Positions 1-10,482 of a stretch of 64,000 nucleotides of DNA are shown here, piece by piece. The position numbers were made by a program, and so were the translations under genes. Numbering within the stretch: the first letter of the stretch is position 1; each line of letters opens with the position of its first letter. This DNA is from Vombatus ursinus (taxonomy: Eukaryota > Chordata > Mammalia > Diprotodontia > Vombatidae). The stretch covers positions 62,001 to 126,000 of the forward strand of contig NW_020947264.1 in the NCBI RefSeq assembly GCF_900497805.2, in the 5' to 3' direction. The notes below the pieces were generated by a model. It searched no databases. It was not told the DNA's origin and was given only the letters and a program-made list of their open reading frames with translations.

Positions 1-101
1 ATAGTGAGCTGAAATGCATAGCTGTCTTATTTTATTTTCTTGAATCAATTGACAGAGATCGTTTCTCCTTCAGTCTATATACCTACTTACCTACATGTTA
101 T

Positions 102-171
102 CTATCTCCTATTTCTGTATCTGTCTGTCTGTCTGTCTATCTATCTTTGTCTATTGGGCTGTCTATCTGTC
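102..171. repeat. (TCTA/TCTG)n simple repeat
   Basis: Imperfect tetranucleotide tract, TCTG units in the middle and TCTA units around them, with a few interruptions. Confidence 0.85.
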
Positions 172-540
172 ATGCTTTGGCTAAGAGTAGAATTTCTCCT
201 TTAGTCTATTAAGCAATACAAGTGTAAAAAAGCCCCACAATGGGGGGATTCTCCCCCTTCTAGAAAGAATATATGGAAATGTATGAATCTCTGAGCTTGC
301 CCTGCCTACTTTTGTACTCCGGTTTTTGGGGAAAATCCTTCTATGCTAATCTCCTCCAAGGTGCAGTCAAAGTAAACATTTAGGTCTGTTCAGACTAAAA
401 AATTTGTTTTATAAGAGATTGTTTAGAAAGACAATTAAGTTACTTGAAAAACTATTTAACCAATGAACCCTTAAATGGTATGCAATCTGTCTGGAATATT
501 GATAGGAGGTCATTGGTAATATAACAACAACAACAATAAG
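172..540. other. No recognised feature
   Basis: AT-rich sequence without an ORF of note or a repeat I recognise; it ends in a short ACA-rich run just before the next SINE. Confidence 0.5.
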
Positions 541-752
541 CTTTTACATAGAATTTTAAAGTTTTCACAGTGATTTATAGAGGTTAGATCATTGGAATTT
601 CACGCCATCTTGTGCTACTTTCAGTATTATTATTCCCATTTGACAGATGAGGAAACTTGAAGTTCAGAGAGGGTAAATAACTAGCCCATGGTCACAGAGC
701 AAATGAGGATCAAATGCAGGCTATCAAACTCTGAAGATAGGTCTATTAACAT
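541..752 (-). repeat. CORE-SINE (MIR/MAR1 type), antisense
   Basis: Read on the + strand it shows the reverse complement of the CORE domain: a TTATTCCCATTTGACAGATG segment, GAGGAAACTTGAAG, then CTAGCCCATGGTCACAGAGC. This is the usual MIR/MAR1 order in reverse. It is diverged, so an old copy. Confidence 0.8.
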
Positions 753-845
753 GCATACATATTAATACATATATACATAAAACATACACATATATGAACA
801 TATACACATTTGTATGCATGTATTCATGCATGTGTGTTAAATGTT
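745..845. repeat. ACAT/TATG-rich low-complexity tract
   Basis: Degenerate alternation of CATA, TACA and TGTATG units. The 61-codon ORF starting at 794 lies partly in this tract and is not a gene. Confidence 0.7.
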
Positions 846-1128
846 TGTTGTTAAGGAACATTAAGGGATCCCCAAAATTTGTCTTTTTGAGTTGCCATAT
901 TTTCCAGAAACGCTGGACCTATAGTATGCAAGAGACCCTGGACATATCTAGTACAGAGCCCCTCCCCCCCTTAAACTGACATAATTTTTTTTGTTTGCAC
1001 CCCAAGTTGTACTCCTTGTGTTCTTGACTCTCTCTGCACTTGCTTAGGGGTCCACATGCATGTTCATTTATTTTATAATAAACCTAGTTTTTCATGTAAA
1101 TTTTGTGAAATTGCAATTGCCTGGTGAC

Positions 1129-1206
1129 AATATGTGTATGTATTATATATGTGTCTGATGTAGATATAGCATCTCTCTATATCTCTATATACATCTCTAT
1201 CTATCT
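1129..1206. repeat. TATG/TCTA-rich low-complexity tract
   Basis: Degenerate purine-pyrimidine repeat made of TGTATG and CTATATCT units, directly before the SINE at 1258. Confidence 0.65.
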
Positions 1207-1257
1207 TACTGCCACTGTCATGTGTGAGAATAAAAAAAACATGTGCATGTATGATGT

Positions 1258-1493
1258 GGGCAATTAGGTAGCACAGTAGATGGAGCACCAGACCTGGAGA
1301 GAGGAAGACTTCTGGCCTCAAACACTTACTAGCTATGTAACTCTGGACAATTCACGTAACTCTGTTTTCCTCAGTTCTTTAACTGTAAAATGAACTGGAG
1401 AAGGAAATGACAAACCACTTCATTATCTTGCCAAGAAAACCCCAAACTGAGTCACTAAGAATTGGACACAACTGAAAAGATTTGAACAACAAA
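1258..1493 (+). repeat. Marsupial tRNA-derived SINE, full length
   Basis: The head reads as GGCAATTAGGTAGCACAGTA, followed by a B-box-like segment, the TAGCTATGTAACTCTGGACA region, then GGAGAAGGAAATGACAAACC and a GACACAACTGAAAAG...AACAACAA end. This is the long form of the marsupial tRNA-SINE. It is flanked by an 11-bp target-site duplication with one mismatch: ATGTATGATGT at 1247-1257 and ATGAATGATGT at 1494-1504. The duplication supports a complete retroposition event. Confidence 0.9.
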
Positions 1494-1524
1494 ATGAATG
1501 ATGTAAGCAAATTATAGCTTGCTT

Positions 1525-2525
1525 CAATCAGTCAATGAATAAATATTCATTAAACACCTACTATGTTCTAGGCACTGTGCTAAGCATTGGGAATACAAAA
1601 AGAAGCAAAAGGTAGCCCCTAGTAGCTTACAATCTAATAAGGGAAACAATATGCAAATCTATACAAAGCAAGTTAAATACAGGATAAATAGGAAATGATT
1701 AACAGAAGGAAGGCACAAGAATTGAAAGGCATTGTGAAAGGCTTCTGGTAGAAGGTATGATTTTAGTTAGAACTAAAAAGAAGTCAGGAAAGTCACTAGT
1801 CATAGCAGAAGAGAAAAAGAATTCCAAGCATTGTAGGACAGTCAGAGAAAATGCCCGGAACTGAGAGATTGAGTGTCTTGTTTCCAAAATGGCCAGAAGG
1901 ACAGTGTCACTGGATTTAAGAGTACCTTTGAGGGACTAAGTTGTAAGAAGACTGGAAAGGTAGGAGGGGGATAGATCATGAAAGACTTTGATTGCTAAAC
2001 AAAGTATTTTGTATTTGAGAATTTGATCCTAGAGATATTAGGGAGCCACCAGAGTTTATTGAACAGAGAGAGTTGACATAATCAAATCTCCCCTTTAGGA
2101 AAATCACTTTAGTGGGTGAATGAAGGAGGATTGAAGTAGGGAAAGACTTGAGGCAGGTAAACTTACCAGCAAGCTATTATAATAGTCCTGCTCAGAGTTT
2201 GAGGCAGGATAAGTAGATTTGAGAATAATAATTACAGAGATGGTAATTAAATTTTAAGAGATCATCAAGTGAAGTAGTATAGATGGAGAAGAGAAAAGGA
2301 CCCAATCCATAATCCTGAGGGACACCTATAGTTTGAAGATATGATCTGGAAGAGGACAAATGGTCAGATAGGTAAGAGGAGAGTGAGGAAAGAGTGGTAT
2401 CCCAAAAGCCTAGAGAGAGAATAGTACTGCTTACATTAAAATGTCCCAATGTAAGGAAAGAGGTGGACCTTACTATCTCCAAAAGCTTTTGATCTTCTAC
2501 ATGAGAGACCATCTTGATAGGAAAA
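1525..2525 (-). mobile_element. L2-clade LINE, antisense, 3' portion
   Basis: The low-coordinate end is the reverse complement of the L2 3' end (CACTGTGCTAAGCATTGGGA). On the - strand, codons near 1850-1700 spell RAFSLTVLQCLEFF, matching the RAFSVAAPRLWN-type C-terminus of L2/CR1 proteins. Codons between 2512 and 2192 give SSYLSDHLSSSRSYLQTIGV and GLGPFLFSIYTTSLDDL, matching the L2 reverse-transcriptase block GVPQGSVLGPLLFSIY. The catalytic YADD position reads CNYY, so the enzyme is dead. This is a 5'-truncated copy of about 1 kb. Nothing indicates function. Confidence 0.8.
2192..2512 (-). pseudogene. L2 reverse-transcriptase remnant (106 codons)
   Basis: Longest open piece of the antisense L2. 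Residues around 60-95 carry the palm-domain block GVPQ...GLGPFLFSIYTTSLDDL. The following metal-binding motif, normally YADDTQIYLS, reads CNYYSQIYLS, so both catalytic aspartates are lost. The upstream SLGFWDTTLSSLSSYLSDH matches the GLSGTALSWFSSYLSDR block of the family. The start methionine has no meaning; this is an internal fragment of a LINE polyprotein. It is not expected to be expressed. Confidence 0.7.
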
Positions 2526-2569
2526 GGAACTATTTTATGGTCAGTCAGCCTTGTGAATATAAAAATAAA

Positions 2570-2655
2570 AATACTTCTTTATTTTTCTATTTTTGTCCCC
2601 AGTATTTAGCACACTTCTCTGTACATTGTAAGTACTTAATAAATGCTTTGTTCTT
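2570..2655 (+). mobile_element. L2 3' end, sense
   Basis: TTTTTGTCCCCAGTATTTAG, CACTTCTCTGTACATTGTAA and GTACTTAATAAATGCTTTG follow the L2 3' consensus (CCCCAGCGCCTAGCACAGTG... then AATAAATG). It lies on the opposite strand to the neighbouring L2. Confidence 0.75.
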
Positions 2656-3134
2656 CACAGACCCTAGACCAATGCCTTGAGTTAAGTTAAAGCTCAGGTA
2701 TTCCAACACTATATGTAGCCACTCCTGTGTTAACTTATCATCATCCTGGGATCACTGAGAAGCAGGAGAACTATTAAGGTATTCATTACAAACAAACAAC
2801 ATGATAGCATAATTTCTCGATGAAAAGGAAAAGTAGAATATTACTTTTGTATTGATGTCATTTCACAAGTTAAATCTATAGATACTAGTATCAGTTTGGT
2901 ACCATTGGCTGATGACAGATAATCTACCTTTCTGCACAAAAAAACTCTTTCACCTGGAAACATGTGGGAGATATGCAGCAGATGTTTACTTCACACTAGC
3001 TTTTAACCTAAAAACTGGTTTGCTATACTTCTGTATGTCAAGAAATTTCACTTATTATTGTGAATGGGTTGTCACTTCTTGTTTGAGATACAGAAAAAAT
3101 ACCCACCTAACTTTCTATTTAGAAAATATTTGCT
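2656..3134. other. No recognised feature
   Basis: AT-rich low-copy-looking sequence. An 81-codon ORF from 2912 has no recognisable domain and ordinary base composition, and I judge it a chance ORF. Confidence 0.45.
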
Positions 3135-3440
3135 ACTACAGGAAAAAGAATGAATAAGAGACTCCAAAAAGTTAGCCAAGGGAAACCAGTCCACTAGATA
3201 AGTAAATACAAACAGATTGTATGGTAAATGCAAAAAAAAATCAAGAAGAAGAGAGCATTCACAAATGGAATAGGGGGAATGAATGGACAGGGGGTCAGGG
3301 GAGGAATTAGGAAAAGCCTTATTTTTTGATACCTGAGGTGATACTTCAAGGAAACTAAGTGTTGAATTTAGCAGAGATGAAGAGAGATAATAATCCAGAC
3401 ATTGGGGACAACACAAAATTTGCACAAATATCTACAAAAG
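3135..3440 (-). mobile_element. Probable L2 fragment, antisense
   Basis: The order GGAAAAGCC, GATACCTGAGGTGATA, GAGATGAAGAGAG, CCAGACATTGGGGACA resembles the reverse complement of the L2 region just inside its 3' end. It is highly diverged and the call rests on word order only. Confidence 0.4.
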
Positions 3441-3675
3441 AATAACACATGAGTAAGAAACCTCTTCATACATTATAAAAATGACATACAGGGCAATTTT
3501 CTTAATGTTTGCCATGGCTTCCATGTATCTTTTTCTCCTAATTTTTCAGAGGCATTGCATGATTCAGCCATTGGCAAATTCCTTCAAGTCAGGCAACAAC
3601 ATTGAGTCAATGATGCGGTAACAAGCAACACTGAAAAATTATGGGGCCAGAAGCTTGAAAAGTCACTTTAGAAGT
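3441..3675. other. No recognised feature
   Basis: About 235 bases between the L2-like fragment and the L1 complex. Nothing recognised. Confidence 0.4.
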
Positions 3676-4359
3676 CAATTAGCAAGATAGAAGATTAGAG
3701 ACAGCAACCCAGTTGGACACTTTCAATATCCCCCTCCAAACAACTTTAAAATAACCCCTCAAATCAGATTTTTTGAGTGGCAGAGCCAATAAAGAGTAAG
3801 ACTTTTTTTTCTGGCTTAGGAAAACTTATGAGGTCCAGAGGAGAGATCTGAGACACTGAGGTAGAAGCCTGTCCCAGTACACATATTCTGCAGCAGCAAC
3901 AGCAGTAGCAGCTTCAGGAGTTCTCAACCCAGAGAGAGTATAGGGGGCTGACAACTGGCAGAGGGGAGCACTTAATCACAAGGGAACAAGGTCCCTGGTC
4001 ACAATTCCAGAGACAAAAGGAATACTAGCACTTGCAACAGCAGGGCAACAAGGGACTTGGTCAGAGTTCTAGGTCAAGAGGAACACTAGTGTTTGTGGCT
4101 ACAGGGGAGCAAGGAACCCTTCCTGGGTAAATACAAGAGCACATATCAGGATAACAGAGCCCACACCTCTAGCCAGATCACATCACATTGAAAGCACCGA
4201 AAACTTGCAGACTCCCAGAACTAGCTCTGAAAATATCAGTATGAAAAAGTCTGAAGTTTGGCATAGTGCTGACCCAATGAAACATGAGCAGAACCCCACT
4301 TTAACATAAAGTTCAAATTCAAGAAATGAGCAAACAACAACAAAAAAATTTGACCATAA
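3676..4359 (+). mobile_element. L1-type element, 5'UTR and first ORF1 codons (left part of split host)
   Basis: Begins with AGCAAGATAGAAGATTAGAG and contains the L1 5'UTR block CCCTCCAAACAACTTTAAAA...CAAATCAGATT. At 4326 an ATG opens the ORF1 reading MSKQQQKNLTI, matching the MSK..K..LTI start of ORF1 in the other copies here. The frame is cut at about 4360 by another L1. The same element resumes at 9036 with a later part of ORF1, so roughly the first third of ORF1 is missing. Confidence 0.75.
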
Positions 4360-5001
4360 CAGGATTCTGGGAAGATGGTGGAGTAGGTCAGAAAATTTCA
4401 AGCTCTCAAGATTTTCCCCCATGAAAGAGATAAAATAGCTCCTCTGGATCAACATAGAGCCATAAAAACAAGTTAGAGTAGGGGCAGAAGAGAGGTCTTT
4501 CTGGGACAATTGGAGAAGATCTATAGAAAGATACTGGATGAGATTTCCTCCCTATGAAGAGTAAGTGCCTCCAGTCTAAGGTCCATGTTAACAACAAGAG
4601 GAAAGCTACTTAAAAAATAAGTAGCAAGCCCTGGGGTTAGCTGAGTTGGGAGGCTGCCTCTGCCCCAGGCACAGGAACTTTTACCCCCAAGACAGTGGTG
4701 GTAGTTGGGAATTTGACATGGGGAAGATCAAGGGAACCTCTGCTGACAAGGAACATCAGACCCAGCTGTGCTGCTGAGACGCAGTGGGGGCAAGAAGGAA
4801 CCAGTATACACCAGGTGAATGCAGAAGCAATGAGTGCTTACAGGAGGCTGGAGGTCTTGGTTTGAGTTCAATATCAGAAAGGACAAAGAAGATTAGAGGC
4901 ACCATCCCCCATAAGCCAGGACTAGAAATGATTATAAAAACTAAATTATTATCAAAAAATGCACAGGCAAAGGAGAAAGAATCTAACCATAGAGAGCTAC
5001 A

Positions 5002-5610
5002 ATGGGAATAGAGAAGGTTAGGGTTCATCTTCAGAGGATACTGAAGCAAAGAAACGCTATCCTACCCCAAAGAATAATGTCAAATGATAACCTGATCTCA
5101 GACAAAGCAAAAGAGAGATTAGATCTGAACAAAAGAGATAAGGAAGGAAACTACATCCTGCTAAAAGACACCATAGACAATGAAGTAATATCATTACTAA
5201 ACATATATGCACCAAATAGTATAGCATCCAGACTCTTAGATGAGAAGTTCAGGGAGTTACAGGAAGAAATAGACAGCAAAACTATACCAATGGGGGACCT
5301 CAACCTCCCCTTCTCTGAATTAGATAAATCTAACCACAAAATAAACAAGAAAGAAATTAAGGAAGTGAATAGAATATCAGAAAAATTAGACCTCCAGATA
5401 AAAGTGAATGGGGCTAGAAAGGAATACACTTTTTTCTTGGGGGTACATGGCACATACACAAAAATTGACCATGTCCTAGGGCATAAAAACCTCACAATCC
5501 AATACAGAAAGGCAGAAATATTGAATGCATCCTTTTCAGATCACGATGCAATAAAAATTATAAGTAATAAAGTGCCAAGGAAAGACAGACTAAAAATAAT
5601 TGGAAACTAA
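5002..5610 (+). pseudogene. L1 endonuclease domain fused to ORF1 residue (202 codons)
   Basis: Residues 1 to about 28 (MGIEKVRVHLQRILKQR...) come from the ORF1 start region, apparently in a non-ORF1 frame. From residue 29 the protein is the apurinic-type endonuclease of L1 ORF2. Family motifs are visible: NEVISLLNIYAPNS, GDLNLPFSELDKSNHKINKK, HGTYTKIDHVLGHKNLTI and the C-terminal SDHDAIKI. The SDH triad element and the GDLN motif are kept. The N-terminal beta strands and the first catalytic glutamate are missing because of the internal deletion. It ends at KIIGN, where a stop cuts it before the RT domain. No activity is expected. Confidence 0.85.
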
Positions 5611-6220
5611 ATAATCTAATCCTAAAAATGAATGGGTCAAAGAATAAATCATAGAAACAATCAATAACTTCATTCAAGGGACTGACAATAATGAGATAAT
5701 ATACCAACATTTATGGGATGCAGCAAAAGCAGTTCTTAGGGGAAGTTTTATATCTCTAAATTCTTGCATGAATAAAATAGAAAAAAAAGATCAATGAATT
5801 GGGCATACAACTAAAACAACTAGAAAAAGAACAAATTAAAAATTCTCAATTAAACAACACATTAGAAATAATAAAAACCAAAAGAGAAATTAATCAAATT
5901 GAAATTAAGAAAACTATTGAACTAATATATAAAACTAAGAGCTGGTTTTATTAAAAAAATAAAATAGATAAACCTTTGGTTAATTTAATTTAAAAAAAAG
6001 AAAGAAGAAAACCAAATCACCAGTATCAAAAGTGAAAAGGGTTAATCCACCACCAAGGAAGAGGAAATTAAAACAATAATTAGGAACTATTTTGCCCAAC
6101 TGTATGCCAATGAATATGACAATCTTAGTGAAATGGAAAAACATTTACAAAAATATAAATTGCCCAGATTAACAGAAGAGGAAGTAAAATACTTAAATAA
6201 CCTCATCTCAGAAAAAGAAA

Positions 6221-7010
6221 TTGAACAATCCATTGATGAACTCTCTAAGAAAAAAATCTCCAGGGTCAGATGGATTTGCAAGGGAATTCTTTCAAACTTT
6301 TAAAGAACAACTAATTCCAATACTATATAGACTATTTGGGAAAATAGGTGAAGAAAGAGTCCTAACAAATTCTTTTTATGACACAAATGTGGCGCTGATA
6401 CCTAAACTGGGAAGAGTCAAAACAGAGAAAGAAAATTACAGACCAATTTCCCTAATGAATATAGGTGCAACAATTTTAAATAAAATATTAGCAAAAAGAT
6501 TACAGCAACTTGTCACAAGAATAATACACTATGACCAGGTAGGATTTATACCAGGAATGCAGGGCTGGTTCAATATTAAGAAAACTATCAGCATAATTGA
6601 TCATAACAACAACAAAACTAACAGTAACCATGTGATCATCTCAATAGAGGCAGAAAAAAGCTTTTGACAACATTGAACACCGAATCCTATTAAAAGCACT
6701 AGAGAGCATAGGAATAAATGGAGTTTTCCTTGAAATAATAAGTAGCATCTACGTAAAACCTTCAGTAAATATCACACGTAATGGGGACAAGCTGGAAGCA
6801 TTTCCAATAAGATCACGGGTGAAAAAAGGATGTCCATTATTAACACTGTTGTTCAATATCATACTGGAAATGTTAACTTTAGCAGTAAGAGAAGAAAAAG
6901 AAATTGAAGGTATTAGAATAGGTAAAGAAGAAACAAAGCTATCACTCTTTGCAGGTGATATGATGATATACTTAGAGAATCCTAGAGAATCAAGTAAAAA
7001 AAAAGCTTGA
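6221..7010 (+). pseudogene. L1 ORF2 reverse-transcriptase domain, broken
   Basis: Two in-frame pieces are open: 6221-6667 and 6819-7010. The first has [40 protein letters not shown] and the motif A strand [11 protein letters not shown]; in active L1 this reads IDAEKAFD, so here one catalytic Asp is Glu and the frame breaks right after. The second has GCPLLTLLFNIILEMLTLAV and motif C at 6948-6959 reading FAGD instead of FADD, which removes an essential metal-binding Asp. Both changes indicate a dead polymerase. Confidence 0.88.
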
Positions 7011-7373
7011 AATAATAAATGTTAGCAAAGCTGCATGCTATAAAATAAACCCACATAAATCACTGACATTGCTATATATTACTGCCAGAGTCCAGCAGCA
7101 AGATATATAAAGAGAAATTTCATTTAAAGATACTGTAGACATTATAAAATGTTTAGGAGTCTACCTACTGAAACAAACCCAGGAACTATATGAACACAAT
7201 TACAAAACACTTTTCACACCAATAAAGTCAGATCTAAATACTTGGAAAAACATCAGTTGCTCATGGGTAAGCCAAGCTAATATAATAAAAATGACAATTC
7301 TACCTAAGCTAATTTACTTATTCAGTGCCATACCAAACAAACTACCAAAAATTATTTTATAGAGCTAGAAAAA

Positions 7374-8671
7374 ATGATAATAAGATTCATTTGGAATAAC
7401 AAAAGGTCCAGAATATCAAGGGAACTAATGACAAAAAATGCAAAAGGTGGCCTAGCAATTCCACATCTTAAATTGTATTATAAAGCATCAATCATCAAAA
7501 CTGCTTGGTACTTGCTGAGGAATAGAGTGGTCAATCAGAGGAATAGGTTAAGTATGCAAGACACAGTAGTCAATGACAACCATAATCTACCATTTGATGA
7601 ACCCAAAGACCCCAGTTCTAGGATAAAAACTCACTATTTGACAAAAACCACTGGGAAAACTGGAAAAGAGTATGGCAGAAACTAGACATAGACCAAAATC
7701 TCACACCATAAACCAAAATGAAATCAAAATGGGTTCATGATTTAGATATAAAGGTTGATATTATAAACAAACTGGGAGAGCAAGGACTAGTTTACCTATC
7801 AGATTTATGGAGAACAGAAGAATTCATGACCAAACAGGAGATAGACAACACTACAAAATGTAAAATGGATATTTTTAACATTAAATTAAAAAGTTTTTGT
7901 GCAAACAAAGTCAATGCAACCAATATTAGAAGGAAAGTAGAAAAATAGGAAAGAATTTTTACCACCAGGGTCTCTGATAAAGGCCTCATTTCTAAAATAT
8001 ATAGAGAATTAAGTCAAATTTATAAGAATACAAGTTATTCCCAAATTGATAAATGGTCAAAGGATATGAACAGGCAGTTCTCAGATGAAGAAATTAAAGT
8101 CATCTATAGTCATATGAAAAAATGTTCTAAATCGCTTTTGATTAGAGAAATGCAAATCAAAACAACGCTGGAGTACCACATCAAACCTATCAGATTGGCC
8201 AACATGACAAAACAGGAAAATGATAAAATGTTGGAGAAGATGTGGGAAAATCGGAACACTAATGCATTGTTGGTGGAGTTGTGAAATGATCCAACCATTT
8301 TGGAAAGCAATTTGGAACTATGCCCAAAGGGCTATAAAATGTGCATACCTTTTGACTCAGTGATAGCACTTCTAGGGCTATATCCCAAAGAGATCGTACA
8401 AATGGAAAAAGGACCTACATGTACAAAAATGTTTATAGCAGCTCTTTTTGTTTTGGCAAAGAATTGGAAATTGAGAGGATGCCCATCAATTGGGGAATGG
8501 CTGAACAAGTTGCGCTATATGAATGCAATGGAATACTATTGTGCTATGAGAAATGATAAGCAGTCAGACCTCAGAAAAACCTGGAAACACTTGTATGGTC
8601 TGATGCTGAGTGAAGGGAGCAGAACCAGGAGAATGTTGTACTTGGTAACAGTCATGTTGTGTGATGACTAA
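7374..8671 (+). pseudogene. L1 ORF2 C-terminal region, broken
   Basis: Four open pieces (7374-7685, 7718-7948, 8066-8284, 8300-8671) cover the connection and C-terminal cysteine-rich region. Recognisable blocks: IRFIWNNKRSRISRELM, KGGLAIPHLKLYYKASIIKT, NRQFSDEEIKVIYSHMKKCS and KSLLIREMQIKTTLEYHIKP. The last piece has CIPFDSVIALLGLYPKEIVQ and CPSIGEWLNKLRYMNAMEYY. It matches the intact C-terminus at 42145-42555 block by block, with frameshifts between pieces. Confidence 0.85.
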
Positions 8672-9044
8672 TATGGATAGACTTAGCTCTTCTCAGCAAT
8701 GCAAAGATCTAAGACATCTCCAAAGGCCTCATGATGGAAAATGCTATCCACATCCAAAGAAAGAACTATGGAGTTTGAATGCAGATTGAAACATACTTTT
8801 TACTTTTTTTTTCTTCTGTTGTGTTTTGTTTCCTCTTTCTGGTGGTTCCTCCTATTGGTTCTAATTCTTCCTTACAACATCACTAATGTGAAAATATGTT
8901 TAATAGGAATGTATATGTACAGCCTATATCAGATTGTGAGCCATATTGGGGAAAGAAGGGTGAAGGGAAGGCAAGAAAAATTTAAAACTCAAAAGCTTAT
9001 GGAAGTGATTGTTGATAAATCAAAATAAATTAATAAAAAAGAAT

Positions 9045-9690
9045 GAAAAAATAGAAAAGAATGTGAAACATCTCATAAGAAAAAACAGTGGATCTAGAGA
9101 ACAGATCAAAAAGAGAAAACGTAAGAATAACTAGAGTACCTGAAAGCTCTCATCAGAAAAAAGAATCTTGGTACAATAATACATGAAATAATTAAAGAAA
9201 ATTGTCCTGAAGCATTAGAACAAGAGGAGAAAGTAGAAATAGAAAAAAAAAATCCACCGATCACCATCTGAAAAAGATCCTAAGGGGAAAACTCACAGGA
9301 ATATTATAGTCAAATTTCAAAACCCAGAGATCAAGGACAAAATATTAAGAACAACAAGAAAAAAAAATTTACACATAGTGGTACCACAATTAGAATCACA
9401 CAAGACTTAGCAGTGGCAACATTAAAAGAAGAAAGGTTTTGGAACACTATATATCAAAGAGAAAAAGCCAAACAAAAAAAAAAAAAAACAACTACTGGGC
9501 TTCCTGCCAAAAACATCCTACCCAGCAAACTAAGCATAATTCTGAATTTTAAAAATGGACACCTACTCAATTGTCAGACTTTCAGGTATTTGTTTAAAAA
9601 AAAAACCTTAAACTCAAAAGAAGATTTAACATACAAGAGCAAAGAGAAATATAAGGTACATACCAATGACCAATTACAAGGGACTAAATA
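9045..9690 (+). pseudogene. L1-type ORF1 C-terminal half, broken
   Basis: Corresponds to the ORF1 block running from the coiled-coil end through the RRM and CTD. Words shared with the better copy at 52516: ATTAAAGAAAATTGTCCTGA, GTCAAATTTCAAAACCCAGA, GGAATATTATAG. The last 92 codons (9413-9691) are open: MATLKEERFWNTIYQREKAK, then LPAKNILPSKLSIILNFKNG. ORF1 proteins of this family bind LINE RNA as trimers. Confidence 0.65.
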
Positions 9691-9865
9691 AGGATAAAAT
9701 GTTTACCTTTTTGTATGAAAAATGCAAAACCTATGCCTGAGATTGTTACTAGTAATAAGTTAGTAGTAATAAGTTATCAATAGTAAGTTATAAAGAAGAT
9801 TTGGGTAGATCTGAGATTATGACTTCAAAAAGTAAAACCATTCAAGTACAGCTAAAAGAGTAGTT

Positions 9866-9916
9866 ACTTTATTTATTTATCTATTCATTCATTCATTCAT
9901 TTGTTTATTTATTTAA
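9866..9916. repeat. (TTTA/TTCA)n simple repeat
   Basis: TTTATTTA units followed by TTCATTCA units and again TTTATTTA, inside the 3' region of the ORF1-only element. Confidence 0.85.
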
Positions 9917-10335
9917 CTTACAATTGAGGTGCTAGAGGAAGAACCAATACAGAGGAATTATATAGGGAAGAAGGGATTCTAGTTCTGGAAACCTACTCTG
10001 ATCGGGAATGGGTTTAAGAGGGGAAAATACATACACATTTAGAAGAGTATAAAAGTCTTCTAAATTTAGAAAGAAATACAACTCTAAGGGGATAGGGAGG
10101 GGAGAGAGGATAAAGGAGGGATCTTTAGAGGGGAAGGTGTGGAAATAGGTTAAAAGGGGGAAAGAAAAGGGAGTTTAGATTTAGGGGAATGGGAGGATAA
10201 TGGAAGAATTGCTAGAGTGGGGGTAGGTTAAATAATAGGAGGATAAGCTTGCAGGTAGAAGTAAAGTAGAAGAGTTAGAAAAAAAGAGATATACACAAAC
10301 AAAAAAAATTAGGAGTAGAATCTCTTAGGAAAAGT

Positions 10336-10482
10336 ATATGTTTATATAAGTATGTATATATGTATTTATGTGTATATATGTATAAGTATATGTATATATT
10401 AATACATATGTATGTATATATGTGTGTGTGTAAATATATATATATGTATATATACATTATGTATATATGTATATATATATAT
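10336..10482. repeat. (TATG/TATA)n microsatellite
   Basis: Long degenerate run of TATATG and GTATATAT units. The ORFs read on both strands here (10275-10551) are repeat artefacts rich in Tyr and Ile. Confidence 0.9.

Larger units (their letters stand above)
4360..9035 (+). mobile_element. L1 LINE, nested, internally deleted, inactive
   Basis: The 5' end carries the AAGATGGTGGAGTAGGTCAG start followed by a GC-richer 5'UTR (4360 to about 4990). An ORF1 start-like stretch runs to about 5083 and then jumps straight into the endonuclease domain of ORF2, so most of ORF1, the spacer and the ORF2 start are missing. ORF2 remnants follow: endonuclease to 5610, reverse transcriptase about 5620-7330, C-terminal region to 8671. 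A 3'UTR ends in an AATAAATTAATAAAAAA tail near 9035. It sits inside another ORF1-bearing element. Multiple frameshifts and a changed RT motif make it dead. Confidence 0.9.

Noticed and set aside
5151-5495. 114-codon minus-strand ORF
   Set aside because: Antisense shadow of the L1 endonuclease frame. Other minus-strand ORFs over L1 bodies (e.g. 42262-42642, 33390-33680, 36539-36868) are the same.
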